A stretch of DNA of 13,146 nucleotides from an uncultured Oscillospiraceae bacterium. Lineage in GTDB: Bacteria; Bacillota; Clostridia; Oscillospirales; Oscillospiraceae. The notes beneath the pieces are model-generated. The model was not told the origin of the DNA, did not search any database, and saw only the letters and a list, made by a program, of their open reading frames with translations. A program made the position numbers and the translations under genes. Positions 12,960 to 13,146 of the stretch are shown here, one piece after another (positions within the stretch are counted from its first letter, which is position 1; each line of letters starts with the position of its first letter). The stretch covers positions 1-13,146 of the forward strand of contig CAJLCG010000064.1 of assembly GCA_905205085.1 (NCBI GenBank). Reading direction: 5' to 3'.

Positions 12960-13146
12960 GACAATTCCTCGCTTTCAAAATACTGGCGGGACCGGACAGG
13001 AACCCGCTGCATAGGATGACAGGCGGAGAGGGAGGGCGGCCGTCCTCCCGGGGCGCCGCCGGGCTGCCACACGCTCCAGGCCGTGCCCACGGCCCCACTG
13101 CCGGACCTCCCCGGCCCGGCGGCCCGCCGCTTTTGAATACCCGCCC
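12960..13146. other. GC-rich stretch upstream of rpe, no gene recognised
   Basis: This stretch runs to the window edge. The part from about 13020 to 13130 is extremely rich in G and C and contains short palindromes, for example GGCCGTG with CACGGCC at 13079-13094. Frames on both strands stay open but read as Pro/Gly/Arg/Ala-rich text without family motifs. No convincing promoter or terminator is visible. It may be leader or spacer DNA for rpe, or the end of an unrecognised upstream gene. Confidence 0.5.

Noticed and set aside
11300..13019. Long plus-strand open frames opposite recR and rpe
   Set aside because: Antisense to two strongly recognised genes; no motifs or ribosome sites of their own.
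13079..13094. 7-bp palindrome GGCCGTG/CACGGCC as a terminator
   Set aside because: No T-run on either strand, and short palindromes are expected in such GC-rich DNA.

Overview
The window reads as chromosomal core DNA of a GC-rich, Gram-positive anaerobe in the Clostridia. An Oscillospiraceae-type gut bacterium is my best guess. The reasons are strong purine-rich ribosome sites (AAGGAGG type), Rnf-type electron transport genes, a DUF1540 protein, a Cys-rich clostridial membrane protein, a candidate sporulation sigma-E promoter, and very GC-rich third codon positions. Those third positions also create many long antisense open frames that are not genes. I see no tRNA, rRNA, CRISPR array, insertion sequence or phage gene.

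Layout, left to right. (1) 9-232: a 38-codon peptide gene with a sigma-E-like promoter and its own terminator. (2) 305-1569: prfB (release factor 2) with promoter and terminator; it lacks the programmed frameshift found in most bacteria. (3) 1584-7780: a plus-strand run of prfC (release factor 3), a Cof-type HAD phosphatase, and a compact Rnf-like cluster: rnfC, a gene fusing RnfD and RnfG, and an RnfA-type gene. A strong hairpin closes the run. rnfB and rnfE are absent. (4) 7791-8837, minus strand: a membrane protein resembling the YjdF/DUF2238 family, then a DUF1540 Cys-rich mini-protein. (5) 8912-9165, plus strand: a 70-residue helical protein with an internal repeat and a UUCG-loop terminator. 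(6) 9164-9967, minus strand: an SseB-like protein, divergent from sfsA on the plus strand (10108-10788). (7) 10828-12959, minus strand: rpe, recR and a Cys-rich membrane protein, transcribed in that order. (8) 12960-13146: a very GC-rich stretch where I recognise no gene.

The most unusual part is 4145-7730. Canonical Rnf (RnfABCDGE) moves electrons between ferredoxin and NAD and pumps ions. Here three genes encode the NADH-side Fe-S subunit, a two-flavin membrane fusion protein, and a single RnfA-type subunit. The ferredoxin-side subunit RnfB and the RnfA partner RnfE are missing before the terminator. Motifs near-invariant in the canonical subunits are changed in all three proteins, including the RnfA cysteine that helps hold the membrane [2Fe-2S] cluster. 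Both covalent-flavin threonines and both RnfC 4Fe-4S motifs are kept. This looks like a slimmed-down Rnf relative with a changed electron route, possibly toward an acceptor outside the cell. That function is inference.

The other genes are housekeeping: translation termination (prfB, prfC), recombination repair (recR) and the pentose phosphate pathway (rpe).
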